A program made the position numbers and the translations under genes. DNA of 64,000 nucleotides, taken from Nostoc sp. 'Peltigera membranacea cyanobiont' N6 (lineage in GTDB: Bacteria > Cyanobacteriota > Cyanobacteriia > Cyanobacteriales > Nostocaceae). Positions 7,984 through 16,421 of the stretch are shown here, piece after piece (position 1 is the first letter of the stretch; every line of letters starts with the position of its first letter). The DNA is taken from positions 7,594,501-7,658,500 of the forward strand of contig NZ_CP026681.1 in assembly GCF_002949735.1 (NCBI RefSeq), written 5' to 3'. Below the pieces are notes generated by a model. It had not been told where the DNA came from. It did not search any database and saw only the letters and a list, made by a program, of their open reading frames with translations.

Positions 7984-9312
7984 ATGTTTTTTACCAAAGA
8001 CCGTAACTCTATTAATGAAAGTTCTGGTATAAAAATTAGCTTTAGATCGTCAGAAATATCTAATAATTCCTCTAGCTCCAGTCTGAGTGATGTAAATAGT
8101 TTTAGATCGAGCGATCGCAGTAGTTACACTTCTACAGAAATTGACACTTTTCGATCTAAAAATTATACGGATAATTATGCTTTAAAGAGCAGCAAAAGCA
8201 ACAAGAATGATACTCAAGCGATCGCAGCTATTCAACCAGACCTGATAGCACGTACCGTTTCGCCTCCCAGTTCTGCCGCAGCTGGCAGTACAATTCAACT
8301 AAGCTATGAAATTGAAAACCAAGGCAATGCCAGTGCTGGTTATAGTTATACCAAGTTTTATCTGTCTCAGGATCTCTCTTTAGGAAGTGAAGATATATTC
8401 TTAGGTGATGACTACGTTGATAACATTTTATCTGGTTACTATCGGTCAGAGTCAACCACACTCACCATCGGCAATAGCGTTGCCGCAGGTAGCTATTATC
8501 TGGTGTATCAAGCCGATGGCTATAACTATGTTGCCGAAAGCAACGAAAACAACAACGCTGTTGCTGACGTAATTAATATTACTAAACCAGACCTGATAGT
8601 ACAAAATACCTCAAATCCCAGTTCGGCGGCGGCTGGAAGTAGCATTCAACTGAACTATCAAATCAAAAATCAAGGTAATGCTAGTGCTGTTGTAAAAAAT
8701 AACTTTGGTGTTACTGGGATTGCCTATAATGCCAAAATTATGGCACTGAAAACTGGGGGTAGCAGTCCCTCTGATGAATCTATTAATAGTCAAGCAGTTG
8801 TCAAGGCTATTCGTTACGCAGTGGATAATGGAGCTAATGTCATTAACCTCAGCTTAGGTAGCTCTTCTCCTAACAGCGATGAACAGTCAGCTATTCAATA
8901 TGCTGCCAGCAAAGGGGTATTTGTCGTCTCAGCAGCAGGTAATGACGGCGGGACAGCACCAATCTATCCAGCTCGCTATGCTGACCAATGGGGGCTTGCT
9001 GTTGGAGCAGCCTACTATAATAAGACATTGGCCGACTTCTCCAACAGGGCTGGAACAACCCCACTTACATACGTTACAGCTCCAGGAGCATACTTTGAAG
9101 GCGACCTGGATCTAGTTGGAGAAGATGGGCATCAATTAATCGGTATCTATTCGACACTTCCGGGTAATAAGTATGGTTTTGAAGACGGAACATCTATGGC
9201 GGCTCCTCACGTTGCTGGGGTAATAGCTTTGATGCTCAGTGCTAAAAAAGGTCTAAGTAATGCCCAAGTGCGTCAGATTGTCACAACGACAGCAGCAAAT
9301 AGCTTGGCATAG
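7984..9312 (+). CDS. CARDB-subtilase chimera lacking catalytic Asp and His
   Basis: Start ATG 7984 is chosen because GAGGTGA lies 8 nt upstream; a GTG 12 bases earlier is inside that site. The 442 residues comprise a Ser-rich N-terminus with repeated FRSS motifs, one full CARDB repeat (from PDLIARTVSPP, residue 85), and the beginning of a second (PDLIVQNTSNPSS, residue 202) that breaks off around residue 236. The sequence then runs straight into an S8 subtilase domain at NNFGVTGIAYNAKIM. The catalytic Ser404 (GTSMAAPH) and the oxyanion Asn (AAGND) are present, but the Asp and His regions are missing. It is therefore probably not a protease by itself. The neighbouring gene is an intact homologue. 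Likely a cell-surface or secreted protein. Confidence 0.85.
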   Translation: MFFTKDRNSINESSGIKISFRSSEISNNSSSSSLSDVNSFRSSDRSSYTSTEIDTFRSKNYTDNYALKSSKSNKNDTQAIAAIQPDLIARTVSPPSSAAAGSTIQLSYEIENQGNASAGYSYTKFYLSQDLSLGSEDIFLGDDYVDNILSGYYRSESTTLTIGNSVAAGSYYLVYQADGYNYVAESNENNNAVADVINITKPDLIVQNTSNPSSAAAGSSIQLNYQIKNQGNASAVVKNNFGVTGIAYNAKIMALKTGGSSPSDESINSQAVVKAIRYAVDNGANVINLSLGSSSPNSDEQSAIQYAASKGVFVVSAAGNDGGTAPIYPARYADQWGLAVGAAYYNKTLADFSNRAGTTPLTYVTAPGAYFEGDLDLVGEDGHQLIGIYSTLPGNKYGFEDGTSMAAPHVAGVIALMLSAKKGLSNAQVRQIVTTTAANSLA

Positions 9313-9356
9313 AACAATCCCTTAAGTGTGGTTGAGCAAAAGTAAAATAGAATTAC

Positions 9357-9507
9357 TATAGGACTAGTATTTGATTTCTGAAAAAATCTAAGTATGTGTA
9401 GGGTGTGTTACGGCTTCCGTAACGCACCAAAACATAAAGGGTGGTGCGTTAAGCCTACGGCATAACGCACCCTACGTGTATTTCAAAAATCAAATATGAG
9501 TCCTATA
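9357..9507. mobile_element. MITE-like element with about 50-bp inverted ends
   Basis: The left end (TATAGGACTAGTATTTGATT at 9357) matches the complement of the right end (CAAATATGAGTCCTATA at 9491-9507) with few changes. Two nested GGTGTGTTACGG/CGTAACGCACC-type hairpins lie between (about 9400-9475). It is 151 bp with no coding capacity and TA at both borders, typical of cyanobacterial MITEs. Confidence 0.8.
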
Positions 9508-9509
9508 TA

Positions 9510-9549
9510 AGCGGCAGAATGACCAGCAAACGCCACTCCTTCTGCCGCT
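9510..9549. terminator. Hairpin, possible terminator
   Basis: Perfect 10-bp stem AGCGGCAGAA/TTCTGCCGCT with a 20-nt loop, between the two protease-like genes. The following bases are only moderately T-rich. Confidence 0.5.
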
Positions 9550-9770
9550 TATTTCATAATTAAGCATATTTTAAATATGTGAAAATCAGTGTAGCTCTTC
9601 AGAAAAAACACGATTCTCATAATATTTTTTGGTAATAAAATTAGCATTTTATTATTAGATTTCATAGTAATTATTAACAAGACGGCTAATTTACACATTA
9701 AAATTTTTGTTTTGCAGAAGTTTTAATGTTTTAGCTGTAAAAAAAACATTGCTGATTTTGAGAAAAAATT

Positions 9771-11411
9771 ATGCTCAATGATAAGACGAATAACAATTTT
9801 TTTTCTACTAATAAAAGCTTAAAATTTACTTCAACCTCTTCATTAGATACATTTAATACTAAGGATGACTCTAGCCTCAACTTAAGCGGACGTAGTAGCT
9901 ACAACTCAGGCGATTCTGATGTGCAGTTGCTAAATAATAGTGACCCTACGACTAATGCTTTTAGCACGGAAAGTTATAACTCCACCAACGGCTATGGCTT
10001 AATTAATGCAGCAGCAGCAGTAGCTAAAGCTGCTGGTCAGAATACCTTTGCTGATGTTCCCGATCTTGGCGGTAATAATTGGGGCGCAGACCTCATTAAA
10101 GCACCGGAAGTTTGGGCACACGGATATACAGGTAAGGGAGTCGTTGTTGCTGTTTTAGACACTGGGGTTGACTACAACCACGAGGATTTAAAAAATAATA
10201 TCTGGACGAATACTAAGGAAATTCCAGGTAACGGTATAGATGATGATGGTAATGGCTATGTTGATGATGTTTCCGGCTGGAACTTTGCTGATAAAAACAA
10301 CAACATCCTAGATAAAAACGGTCATGGCACTCATGTTTCTGGTACGATCGCAGGAGAAAATAATAGCTACGGTGTCACTGGTATTGCTTATGATGCCAAG
10401 ATTATGCCCGTCAAAGTGTTGAATGACTCTGGCTCTGGTTCCTATAGTTCCATATCTAAAGGCATTCACTACGCTGTGGATAATGGAGCGAATGTGATTA
10501 ACCTCAGTTTAGGAGGCCCATCTTCCAACAGTACTCTGGAGTCAGCTATTAAATATGCCAGCAGCAAAGGAGTGATTGTCGTCATGGCAGCAGGTAATGA
10601 TGGTGACTCATCACCAGGTTATCCTGCCCGCTATGCATCCAAGTCGGGAATTGCCGTTGGAGCAGTAGATAGCAATAACAATTTGGCCGACTTCTCTAAC
10701 CGTTCTGGAACGAATAAAATCACTTACGTCACAGCCCCAGGAGTTAAGGTTTATTCATCGGTTCCAAATAACCAATATGCCACTTATAGCGGTACTTCTA
10801 TGGCGACTCCCCACGTTGCTGGTGTAGTTGCTCTGATGCTTAGTGCTAACCACAATTTGACTGATGCCCAAGTCCGTCAGATTATCGCAGAAACCGCAGA
10901 AAATAGTACACAAACTACAAACTCTAGTTTAAATCTTTCTAATGCCAGTTCTCTAGTGAATCAAGCAATTGCAAATACCGCAGGAAATAGTACACAAATT
11001 ACAAACCCTAGTTTAAATCTTTCTAATGTCAGTTCTCTAGCAAGGCAGGTGATTTCTGATAACAACCTGCTACGCATCTATGGACAAACGGCCAATAATC
11101 TCACGTCACAGACAATTTCTAGTTTTAATAACTATGATGTTAGTTCTCTAGTGAGTCAGGGGATGTCTAACGACAAGGTGCTAGGCATCCACGCAGAAAC
11201 AGTAAAATATCTGACATCAGAAACTATCGCTAGTTCTAGTAATTCTGATTTCAATTCTCCAACAGATCGGACAAATACAGAAACAGCAAAATATCTTATA
11301 CCCGCCGAAGGTAATAACGGATTAGCCATTGATGAGAGCGATGTCTTCTCTGCGAGACGCTACGCGAACGACGGGCTACGCCTACGCTTTTCCGATCGCA
11401 AGTTTAGCTGA
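9771..11411 (+). CDS. Subtilisin-like serine protease (S8 family)
   Basis: A 546-residue protein with a complete S8 triad: Asp130 (AVLDTGVDYN), His185 (NGHGTHVSG) and Ser343 (GTSMATPHVAG), plus the oxyanion Asn in AAGND. An acidic GNGIDDDGNGYVDDVSGWNF loop probably binds calcium. Residues 1-75 are Ser/Asn/Thr-rich with FST/FNT motifs like the neighbour and no classical signal peptide. After residue 375 comes a tail of three to four imperfect repeats (ETAxNxTxQTxxSSLNLSN...SSLVxQ). The last 20 residues (SARRYANDGLRLRF...) are encoded by a dispersed DNA repeat. Export by the upstream ABC system is plausible but unproven. Confidence 0.9.
   Translation: MLNDKTNNNFFSTNKSLKFTSTSSLDTFNTKDDSSLNLSGRSSYNSGDSDVQLLNNSDPTTNAFSTESYNSTNGYGLINAAAAVAKAAGQNTFADVPDLGGNNWGADLIKAPEVWAHGYTGKGVVVAVLDTGVDYNHEDLKNNIWTNTKEIPGNGIDDDGNGYVDDVSGWNFADKNNNILDKNGHGTHVSGTIAGENNSYGVTGIAYDAKIMPVKVLNDSGSGSYSSISKGIHYAVDNGANVINLSLGGPSSNSTLESAIKYASSKGVIVVMAAGNDGDSSPGYPARYASKSGIAVGAVDSNNNLADFSNRSGTNKITYVTAPGVKVYSSVPNNQYATYSGTSMATPHVAGVVALMLSANHNLTDAQVRQIIAETAENSTQTTNSSLNLSNASSLVNQAIANTAGNSTQITNPSLNLSNVSSLARQVISDNNLLRIYGQTANNLTSQTISSFNNYDVSSLVSQGMSNDKVLGIHAETVKYLTSETIASSSNSDFNSPTDRTNTETAKYLIPAEGNNGLAIDESDVFSARRYANDGLRLRFSDRKFS
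11341..11400. repeat. Dispersed repeat forming the 3' end of the subtilase gene
   Basis: TCTGCGAGACGCTACGCGAA and ACGGGCTACGCCTACGC blocks of the TCTCTACGAGACGC repeat family lie in frame at the end of the protease gene. Confidence 0.8.
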
Positions 11412-11415
11412 ATCC

Positions 11416-11460
11416 TAGGGCGTGTTTTCAATTGTGGTTATAGTTTGAAAACACACCCTA
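11416..11460. repeat. Palindrome, MITE-like or terminator
   Basis: TAGGGCGTGTTTTCAA (11416-11431) and its near-complement TTGAAAACACACCCTA (11445-11460) form a 16-bp stem 5 bp after the subtilase stop. It could terminate that gene; the sequence also looks like a dispersed palindromic unit. Confidence 0.7.
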
Positions 11461-11558
11461 GTAAGCTAAAACAGATCTAACTTGCATATTCAAATTTGCT
11501 CAATATCTTGTGGGGTAGGCAACATGAGCGCCCTGATTATGCAATTTAAATGCCGATT

Positions 11559-11648
11559 AGCTTACAACAGGCCGGAAATAAACAGACCATTCAAAATCAA
11601 CGAAACGCTTACGCTGCATTAATTTTGAATTCTGCCTTGCGGTACTAG
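11559..11648. repeat. Palindromic MITE-like repeat, copy 2
   Basis: Same family and orientation as 7597-7707: left end AGCTTACAACAGGCCGGAA, shared GGAAATAAAC and ACCATT blocks, right end TTCTGCCTTGCGGTACTAG. It ends three bases before the dps stop codon. Confidence 0.8.
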
Positions 11649-11651
11649 TCC

Positions 11652-12143
11652 CTATTCTTCCAGTAAGCTTCTCAACATCCAAGCTGTCTTTTCGTGTACT
11701 TGCATCCGTTGAGTTAATAAATCGGCAGTAGGTTCGTCGTTAACTTCCTCTGTGACGGGGAAAATAGACCGTGCAGTTCTGACTACGGCTTCTTGTCCTT
11801 CCACTAATAAGCGGATCATGTCCACAGCTTTGGGAACTCCGAGTGTTTCTGGAATCGAACTCAGTTTGGCATATTCGCTGTAGGTTCCTGGTGCGGGATA
11901 GCCAAGCGCTCTAATTCTCTCGGCTATTAAATCAACTGCTAAGGCTAATTCTGTATACTGGGTTTCAAACATCAAATGTAAGGTTTGGAACATCGGCCCC
12001 GTTACATTCCAATGGAAATTATGAGTTTTCAGATACAGTGTATAAGTGTCAGCCAACAGACGAGATAAACCCTCGGCAATTTTAGCCCTACTAGCCTCGT
12101 CAATGCCGATATTTACATTTTTGACTGTTACTTTCGATGACAT
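11652..12143 (-). CDS. dps: Dps family DNA-binding ferritin-like protein
   Basis: A 163-residue four-helix Dps protein. The intersubunit ferroxidase ligands are readable at the expected spacing: His44 (THNFHWNVTGP), His56 and Glu60 (TLHLMFE), Asp71 and Glu75 (DLIAE). The family oxidises Fe(II) with hydrogen peroxide and stores ferric iron in a dodecamer, protecting DNA. The short N-terminal extension has few basic residues, so DNA binding is not assured. A sulfiredoxin gene follows upstream in the same direction, giving an oxidative-stress pair. Nostoc species carry several Dps paralogues; which one this is cannot be told here. Confidence 0.93.
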   Translation of the reverse strand: MSSKVTVKNVNIGIDEASRAKIAEGLSRLLADTYTLYLKTHNFHWNVTGPMFQTLHLMFETQYTELALAVDLIAERIRALGYPAPGTYSEYAKLSSIPETLGVPKAVDMIRLLVEGQEAVVRTARSIFPVTEEVNDEPTADLLTQRMQVHEKTAWMLRSLLEE

Positions 12144-12167
12144 AATTTTCTCCTAATTAGGTTATAT

Positions 12168-12256
12168 GTAATTGGGGATTGGAAATTCGGCATTGGGAAT
12201 TGGGCATTGGCAAGAAAATTAAGTCCCCATTTCTCATTCCCCATGCCCCATGCCTA
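12168..12256. repeat. STRR-type repeats (ATTGGG / CCCCATG)
   Basis: Degenerate heptamers (ATTGGGGATTGG..., CCCCATTTCTCATTCCCCATGCCCCATGCC) fill the spacer between dps and the sulfiredoxin gene. Non-coding. Confidence 0.8.
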
Positions 12257-12260
12257 TTAT

Positions 12261-12524
12261 CTATGCCAAGTGCATCTTTAAAACGCTGCGGGGTGCTTTA
12301 CGGACTCTGGCTAAAACGGTTTCTTTGCCTAAACGCTGGCAAGCTTCATACCGATGGCAACCAGAAAAGCCATAATATTGTCCATCTACTTCTAGGACAT
12401 CAATAGGTTCTTGTTGCCCAATCTCCGCAATCGATTCCATTAAGGCTTGTACTTTATTTGGATCGTTTACACGGGGCAATGGTCGTTTTATCTGATTTAA
12501 TGGAATTTCTTGGACTCTTACCAT
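12261..12524 (-). CDS. srx: Sulfiredoxin
   Basis: 87 residues from the ATG at 12524 (a TTG 15 bases upstream also lies in frame). The ParB-like fold and the signature GFSGCHRYEACQRLG identify sulfiredoxin, with catalytic Cys56. The enzyme uses ATP to reduce cysteine sulfinic acid in hyperoxidised 2-Cys peroxiredoxins. IKRPLPRVNDPNKV and SIAEIGQQEPIDVLEVDG are typical of the cyanobacterial form. Its neighbour dps also deals with peroxide. Confidence 0.93.
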   Translation of the reverse strand: MVRVQEIPLNQIKRPLPRVNDPNKVQALMESIAEIGQQEPIDVLEVDGQYYGFSGCHRYEACQRLGKETVLARVRKAPRSVLKMHLA

Positions 12525-12708
12525 AAGGAGTTTATCCAACTAGTTCTGTTTTGTACCTTTAAATAAATCATAGTCGTTATGACTTCGTTTTGCAATGTAT
12601 ATTTGGGGCAAAACTGGTAATGGTATCATTGGGGCACTCATGCGACAAAAAGACCGCGCTGCAAAGCAATTGGAAAATCAGCTCCAACGCCGCATTAAGG
12701 GGCAAAAG

Positions 12709-12792
12709 AGGCTTTCTACGAGAAGAGGCTCCGCCAACGCCAAGGATTACTTACTACCGCTTCTCTACGAGACGCTGTGCGAATGCTATCAG
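12709..12792. repeat. Dispersed repeat (TCTCTACGAGACGC family)
   Basis: Contains GAGGCTCCGCCAACGCC and CTTCTCTACGAGACGCTG blocks that recur elsewhere in the window (11341-11400, 19542-19567, 50960-51010, 59405-59440). It sits just before the SpoIID-like gene and makes the frame look open upstream of the true start. Confidence 0.8.
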
Positions 12793-12798
12793 ATAGCC

Positions 12799-14388
12799 AT
12801 GAAATTTTCGTTTTGGCGTTTTTCCCACACTGTGCTAACAACATTTTGTCTATTGGGGCTGACTGCTGCATCAGGGCCTGAGAGCAATATCCAGGATATG
12901 GAATTGAAAATTGGGATTGTGCAGCGATTTGGCTCACAACCCACAGCCAAACTGCAACTGGAACCCACAAAAGGCGATCGCTTAAAGCTAAAATTTCAAG
13001 CGGGCAACAAGCAGCAAACCCTGGTAACAAAGAACCCCGTAAAGCTGGAAACAGTCATGCAAGCTTTACCCCAGCCAGATGTTGAAGAAATGGTAGTTTT
13101 AGGCACATACCGCACTTTTGAAACGGCAGAAGATAGTGCTAACAAATGGCGTTCTCAGGGAATAGAAGTGGAAATAGCCCAGCCAGAACGCTGGCAGGTT
13201 TGGGCTAAACGAGATGTTTATAGCACTCCTTTACTGCGACGCTTGCTTTTGCAGAACATCCAAGCTTCTACTAAAGAAAAAGTATATCTTGATACTAAAG
13301 TCTTAAAACAAGTGCCGCAAGTTAGTTGGGTGGTAGATGGTAAACGCTATAGCCCAAATGATTTAGAAATCAGCACTGATAAAAACTTGATTCGGGTGAA
13401 TAAAAGCGAAAAACCAGAAAATGCTCGTCTTTATGCTGGGCAACTGAATTTGCAGCCAAATGCCTATGGCACATACACTCTAGTTAACCAAGTCCCCTTA
13501 GAAACTTATTTACGTGGGGTTGTGCCTTACGAAATAGGTACGGATGCACCAACTGCGGCACTGGAAGCCCAAGCAATTCTCGCCCGGACTTATGCTTTAA
13601 GAAATTTACGCAGGTTTGCCGCAGATAACTACCAGTTGTGTGCTGATACTCACTGCCAAGTTTATTATGGGCTAAATGGAGCGGCGGCTAAAACAGATCG
13701 AGCGATCGCTTCCACCAGAGGTAAGGTAGTAACTTATAAAAACGAACTAGTAGATGCCCTGTATTCTTCCACCACAGGTGGCGTTACTGCTTCCTTCAGC
13801 GATGTCTGGAATGGCGACGATCGTCCCTATCTGCGCCCTGTACTAGATGCTGCGACTAATTTTTGGGACTTGTCTAAGCAGAGTTTGGCAGATGAAAAGA
13901 ACTTCCAGAAATTTATTAATATCCAACAAGGATTTAATGAGAGCAAGTGGGATGCGTTTCGTTGGCATAAGGAAACCTCTTTAAAGGATATCATCAAGGA
14001 CTTGCAGAAGTTTTTGCAGGTGAAAAACAGTCCCCATGCCAAATTTAAGACAATTCAGGCTATGGCAGTAGTGAAGCGAAGCCAGAGCGGACGCATCCTT
14101 GAACTCGCAGTTAAAACTGATAAAAGTACCTTTACTCTCCACAAAGACGAAGTTCGCAGTGCCTTTGCTGCTCCTACAAGTACGCTTTTTTACCTAGAAC
14201 CTCTGAATAAGGGCAAAGCTGAACTGTGGGGATACGCTTTTATTGGTGGTGGATTAGGACATGGAGTTGGCTTAAGTCAAACTGGCGCTCAAAATCTAGC
14301 AAAATTAGGTTGGTCAAGTCCAAAAATTCTTCAATTCTACTATCCTGGTACTGAGATTCGAGTTCTTAATAAAGAGATTAAACCTTAA
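12799..14388 (+). CDS. SpoIID/LytB domain protein, secreted
   Basis: The ATG at 12799 gives a signal peptide (MKFSFWRFSHTVLTTFCLLGLTAASG); the frame extends further upstream only through repeat DNA. The 529-residue product has a SPOR-like segment (about residues 95-135, LGTYRTFETAEDSANKWRSQGIEVEI). A SpoIID domain follows from about 235 (VPLETYLRGVVPYEIGTD, LEAQAILARTYAL, STTGGVTASFSDVWNG) to the C-terminus (GGGLGHGVGLSQTGAQNLAKLG, ILQFYYPGTEI). SpoIID of Bacillus is a lytic transglycosylase acting on denuded glycan, so a role in periplasmic peptidoglycan turnover is likely. Confidence 0.88.
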   Translation: MKFSFWRFSHTVLTTFCLLGLTAASGPESNIQDMELKIGIVQRFGSQPTAKLQLEPTKGDRLKLKFQAGNKQQTLVTKNPVKLETVMQALPQPDVEEMVVLGTYRTFETAEDSANKWRSQGIEVEIAQPERWQVWAKRDVYSTPLLRRLLLQNIQASTKEKVYLDTKVLKQVPQVSWVVDGKRYSPNDLEISTDKNLIRVNKSEKPENARLYAGQLNLQPNAYGTYTLVNQVPLETYLRGVVPYEIGTDAPTAALEAQAILARTYALRNLRRFAADNYQLCADTHCQVYYGLNGAAAKTDRAIASTRGKVVTYKNELVDALYSSTTGGVTASFSDVWNGDDRPYLRPVLDAATNFWDLSKQSLADEKNFQKFINIQQGFNESKWDAFRWHKETSLKDIIKDLQKFLQVKNSPHAKFKTIQAMAVVKRSQSGRILELAVKTDKSTFTLHKDEVRSAFAAPTSTLFYLEPLNKGKAELWGYAFIGGGLGHGVGLSQTGAQNLAKLGWSSPKILQFYYPGTEIRVLNKEIKP

Positions 14389-14456
14389 GCTAATCGCCAT
14401 TTAAGTTGCATCTATCTTTAGGTAGGAATCAGGAATTAATAAAAGGAAAACAAAAA

Positions 14457-14496
14457 ATTAAGCAGGAACACAGTAAATTTGGTGTTCCTGCTTAAT
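14457..14496 (-). terminator. Strong hairpin terminator
   Basis: A 15-bp inverted repeat, ATTAAGCAGGAACAC and its complement (14457-14471/14482-14496), lies between two convergent genes. On the minus strand it is followed by a T-run, so it suits the ferredoxin transcript; it may work both ways. Confidence 0.75.
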
Positions 14497-14652
14497 AGTA
14501 AATCCCAGGCTTTTTGTCAAAGTGGCTTTAAGAGGCACACACAACTTGGTGTTTAGTCTTCTATGATTCAGACTTTCGGCGATCGCTCAGTTAAGAAGTT
14601 GAGCAACTATAATCACCAATTGAAATAGGTTTTTGGCTATTTAGTTTTGCTC

Positions 14653-14952
14653 TTAATAGAGTTCTTCTTCTTTGTGAGTTTCGATTGTCAGATTAGAAGT
14701 TGGGTAAGCAACACAGGTCAGTACATATCCAGCTTCGATTTGATCGTCATCTAAGAATGACTGATCGCCTTGATCGACGGTACCTGATACGAGTTTACCT
14801 GCACAGGTCGAGCAAGCACCAGCGCGGCAAGAGTAGGGCAGGTCAATACCAGCTTCTTCAGCAGCGTCTAGAATATAGGTATCGTCCTCAACGTCAAGGG
14901 TTGTGTTCAGCCCTTCAGCCTCATTGATTAGTGTCACTTTATAACTTGGCAT
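14653..14952 (-). CDS. petF: Plant-type [2Fe-2S] ferredoxin
   Basis: A 99-residue ferredoxin with the cluster ligands Cys42, Cys47 and Cys50 (YSCRAGACSTCAGKL) and Cys80 (VLTCVAYPTS). The C-terminal KEEELY closely matches vegetative-cell PetF of heterocystous cyanobacteria. It accepts electrons from photosystem I and passes them to FNR, nitrite reductase, thioredoxin reductase and bilin reductases. The downstream bvdR gene makes a bilin-metabolism link possible but not shown. The gene is monocistronic with a strong terminator. Confidence 0.92.
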   Translation of the reverse strand: MPSYKVTLINEAEGLNTTLDVEDDTYILDAAEEAGIDLPYSCRAGACSTCAGKLVSGTVDQGDQSFLDDDQIEAGYVLTCVAYPTSNLTIETHKEEELY

Positions 14953-15406
14953 TGAGTAATCCTCTCTTTTGTGAACGGCAGTATAAGTTATCTTAAGGCA
15001 AAGGTCGCGGCTGTTCTGGAGAATTAGCCGCTAGTTTATATTTGCTTCAATTCTGATACTACGAGAAAAATTAAACGATGTAACTGGAAATTGAACCCGA
15101 TTAGTAATGAAATTTAGTTGCTTAATCCCAATAAGTTTTATTTATGTATTTACTGCCATAGTCGGGCTGTGATAATAAAAAACTATCTTTTAGCTAAAGA
15201 ACTATGATTAAATTTGATATTATCTAAATTTGCCAAATGAATTTTCATTCATAAGACAAGAATTTTGTCAAGAGAATGGAGAGATTTGAAAAAGTTTGAA
15301 ATCAAAAAATTTCCTCCAAAAACTCCGAGAATTTAAAGACGAAAAAAAATCTATTTGTAAGCACGTAAGATAATGGGTTTGTGCCAAATTTTTATATATC
15401 AGGATT
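14953..15406. other. Intergenic region, 450 bp
   Basis: A very AT-rich divergent promoter region between petF and bvdR. No repeat, RNA gene or clear regulator site is recognised. Confidence 0.5.
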
Positions 15407-16411
15407 GTGTATAATTCAGGAGCAGCTTTGGAAAAAGCAAGAGTGCGTGTAGGTTTGGTAGGTACTGGGTATGCGGCAAAGTTCCGGGCTGAGGCATTGC
15501 TCCATGATGAGCGATCGCAGTTAATTGCAGCTGTTGGTCATACCGCAGAAAAAACAGAAGCCTTTGTCAAAGAGTACCAGATTGAAGCGTTGAGTTCTTG
15601 GCAAGAGCTAGTAAGGCGTGAAGATGTAGACTTGGTGGTAATTTGCACTGTGAATCGAGATCATGGGGCGATCGCTCGTGCAGCACTTACCAACGGCAAA
15701 CACGTAATTATAGAATATCCCCTTTCGTTAGATGTAGTCGAAGCAGAGGAACTGATTGCCTTAGCCAAAACACAACAAAAGCTGCTGCACGTAGAACATT
15801 TAGAACTTTTGGGTGGTTTGCATCAAGCCTTGAAGCAAAACTTAGCCAAAATTGGTGAAGTATTTTATGTCCGCTACAGCACCATCAACCCCCAAAATCC
15901 TGCACCCCGCAAATGGACTTATAACCACGAGTTGTTCGGTTTCCCCTTAATTGGGGCGCTGTCTCGCCTACATCGCCTCACCGATTTATTTGGTACAGTA
16001 TTTACTGTTAACTGTCACCAGCGATATTGGGAAATAGAACCAGAATATTACCAAACCTGTTTTTGTACTAGTCAACTCTGCTTTAACAGTGGACTTTTAG
16101 CCCAAGTAGTTTATGGCAAAGGCGAAAATATTTGGCAATCAGAACGCAAGTTTGAAGTTCATGGGGAAAAGGGTGGTTTAATTTTTGATGGCGACACAGG
16201 AATTTTCATCCAGCCAGGGGAAACAACAACTATAGAGGTTGGCCCTCGCCGGGGTTTGTTTGCCAAAGACACAAGTATGGTGTTAGACCATCTTTTTGAT
16301 GGCACTCCTTTGTACGTTACCCCAGAGGAGAGCTTATATACCTTAAAAGTTGCTGATGCAGCCCAAAGGGCTGCACAGACAGGGTTAACTATGTTTATGA
16401 AAGATATCTAG
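15407..16411 (+). CDS. bvdR: Biliverdin reductase (BvdR type, Gfo/Idh/MocA fold)
   Basis: The N-terminal Rossmann fold has VRVGLVGTGYAAKFRAEAL. Motifs HVIIEYPLSLD, LLHVEHLELLGGLHQ and QNPAPRKWTYNHELFGFPLIGALSR are those of cyanobacterial BvdR. The enzyme reduces biliverdin IX-alpha to bilirubin with NAD(P)H and influences phycobilisome pigmentation. The start is uncertain: GTG 15407 (taken here, 334 aa), or TTG 15428, which has AGGAG six bases upstream and begins just before the Rossmann strand. Next in the same direction is map, 10 bp away, so they may form an operon. Confidence 0.88.
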   Translation: MYNSGAALEKARVRVGLVGTGYAAKFRAEALLHDERSQLIAAVGHTAEKTEAFVKEYQIEALSSWQELVRREDVDLVVICTVNRDHGAIARAALTNGKHVIIEYPLSLDVVEAEELIALAKTQQKLLHVEHLELLGGLHQALKQNLAKIGEVFYVRYSTINPQNPAPRKWTYNHELFGFPLIGALSRLHRLTDLFGTVFTVNCHQRYWEIEPEYYQTCFCTSQLCFNSGLLAQVVYGKGENIWQSERKFEVHGEKGGLIFDGDTGIFIQPGETTTIEVGPRRGLFAKDTSMVLDHLFDGTPLYVTPEESLYTLKVADAAQRAAQTGLTMFMKDI

Positions 16412-16421
16412 ATAAAAGTTA

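Noticed and set aside
12595..12798. Longer N-terminus for the SpoIID-like protein
   Set aside because: The extra frame is dispersed-repeat DNA; the ATG at 12799 starts a proper signal peptide.
14653..14952. Heterocyst-specific ferredoxin FdxH
   Set aside because: Sequence is closer to vegetative PetF, and no nif genes are nearby.
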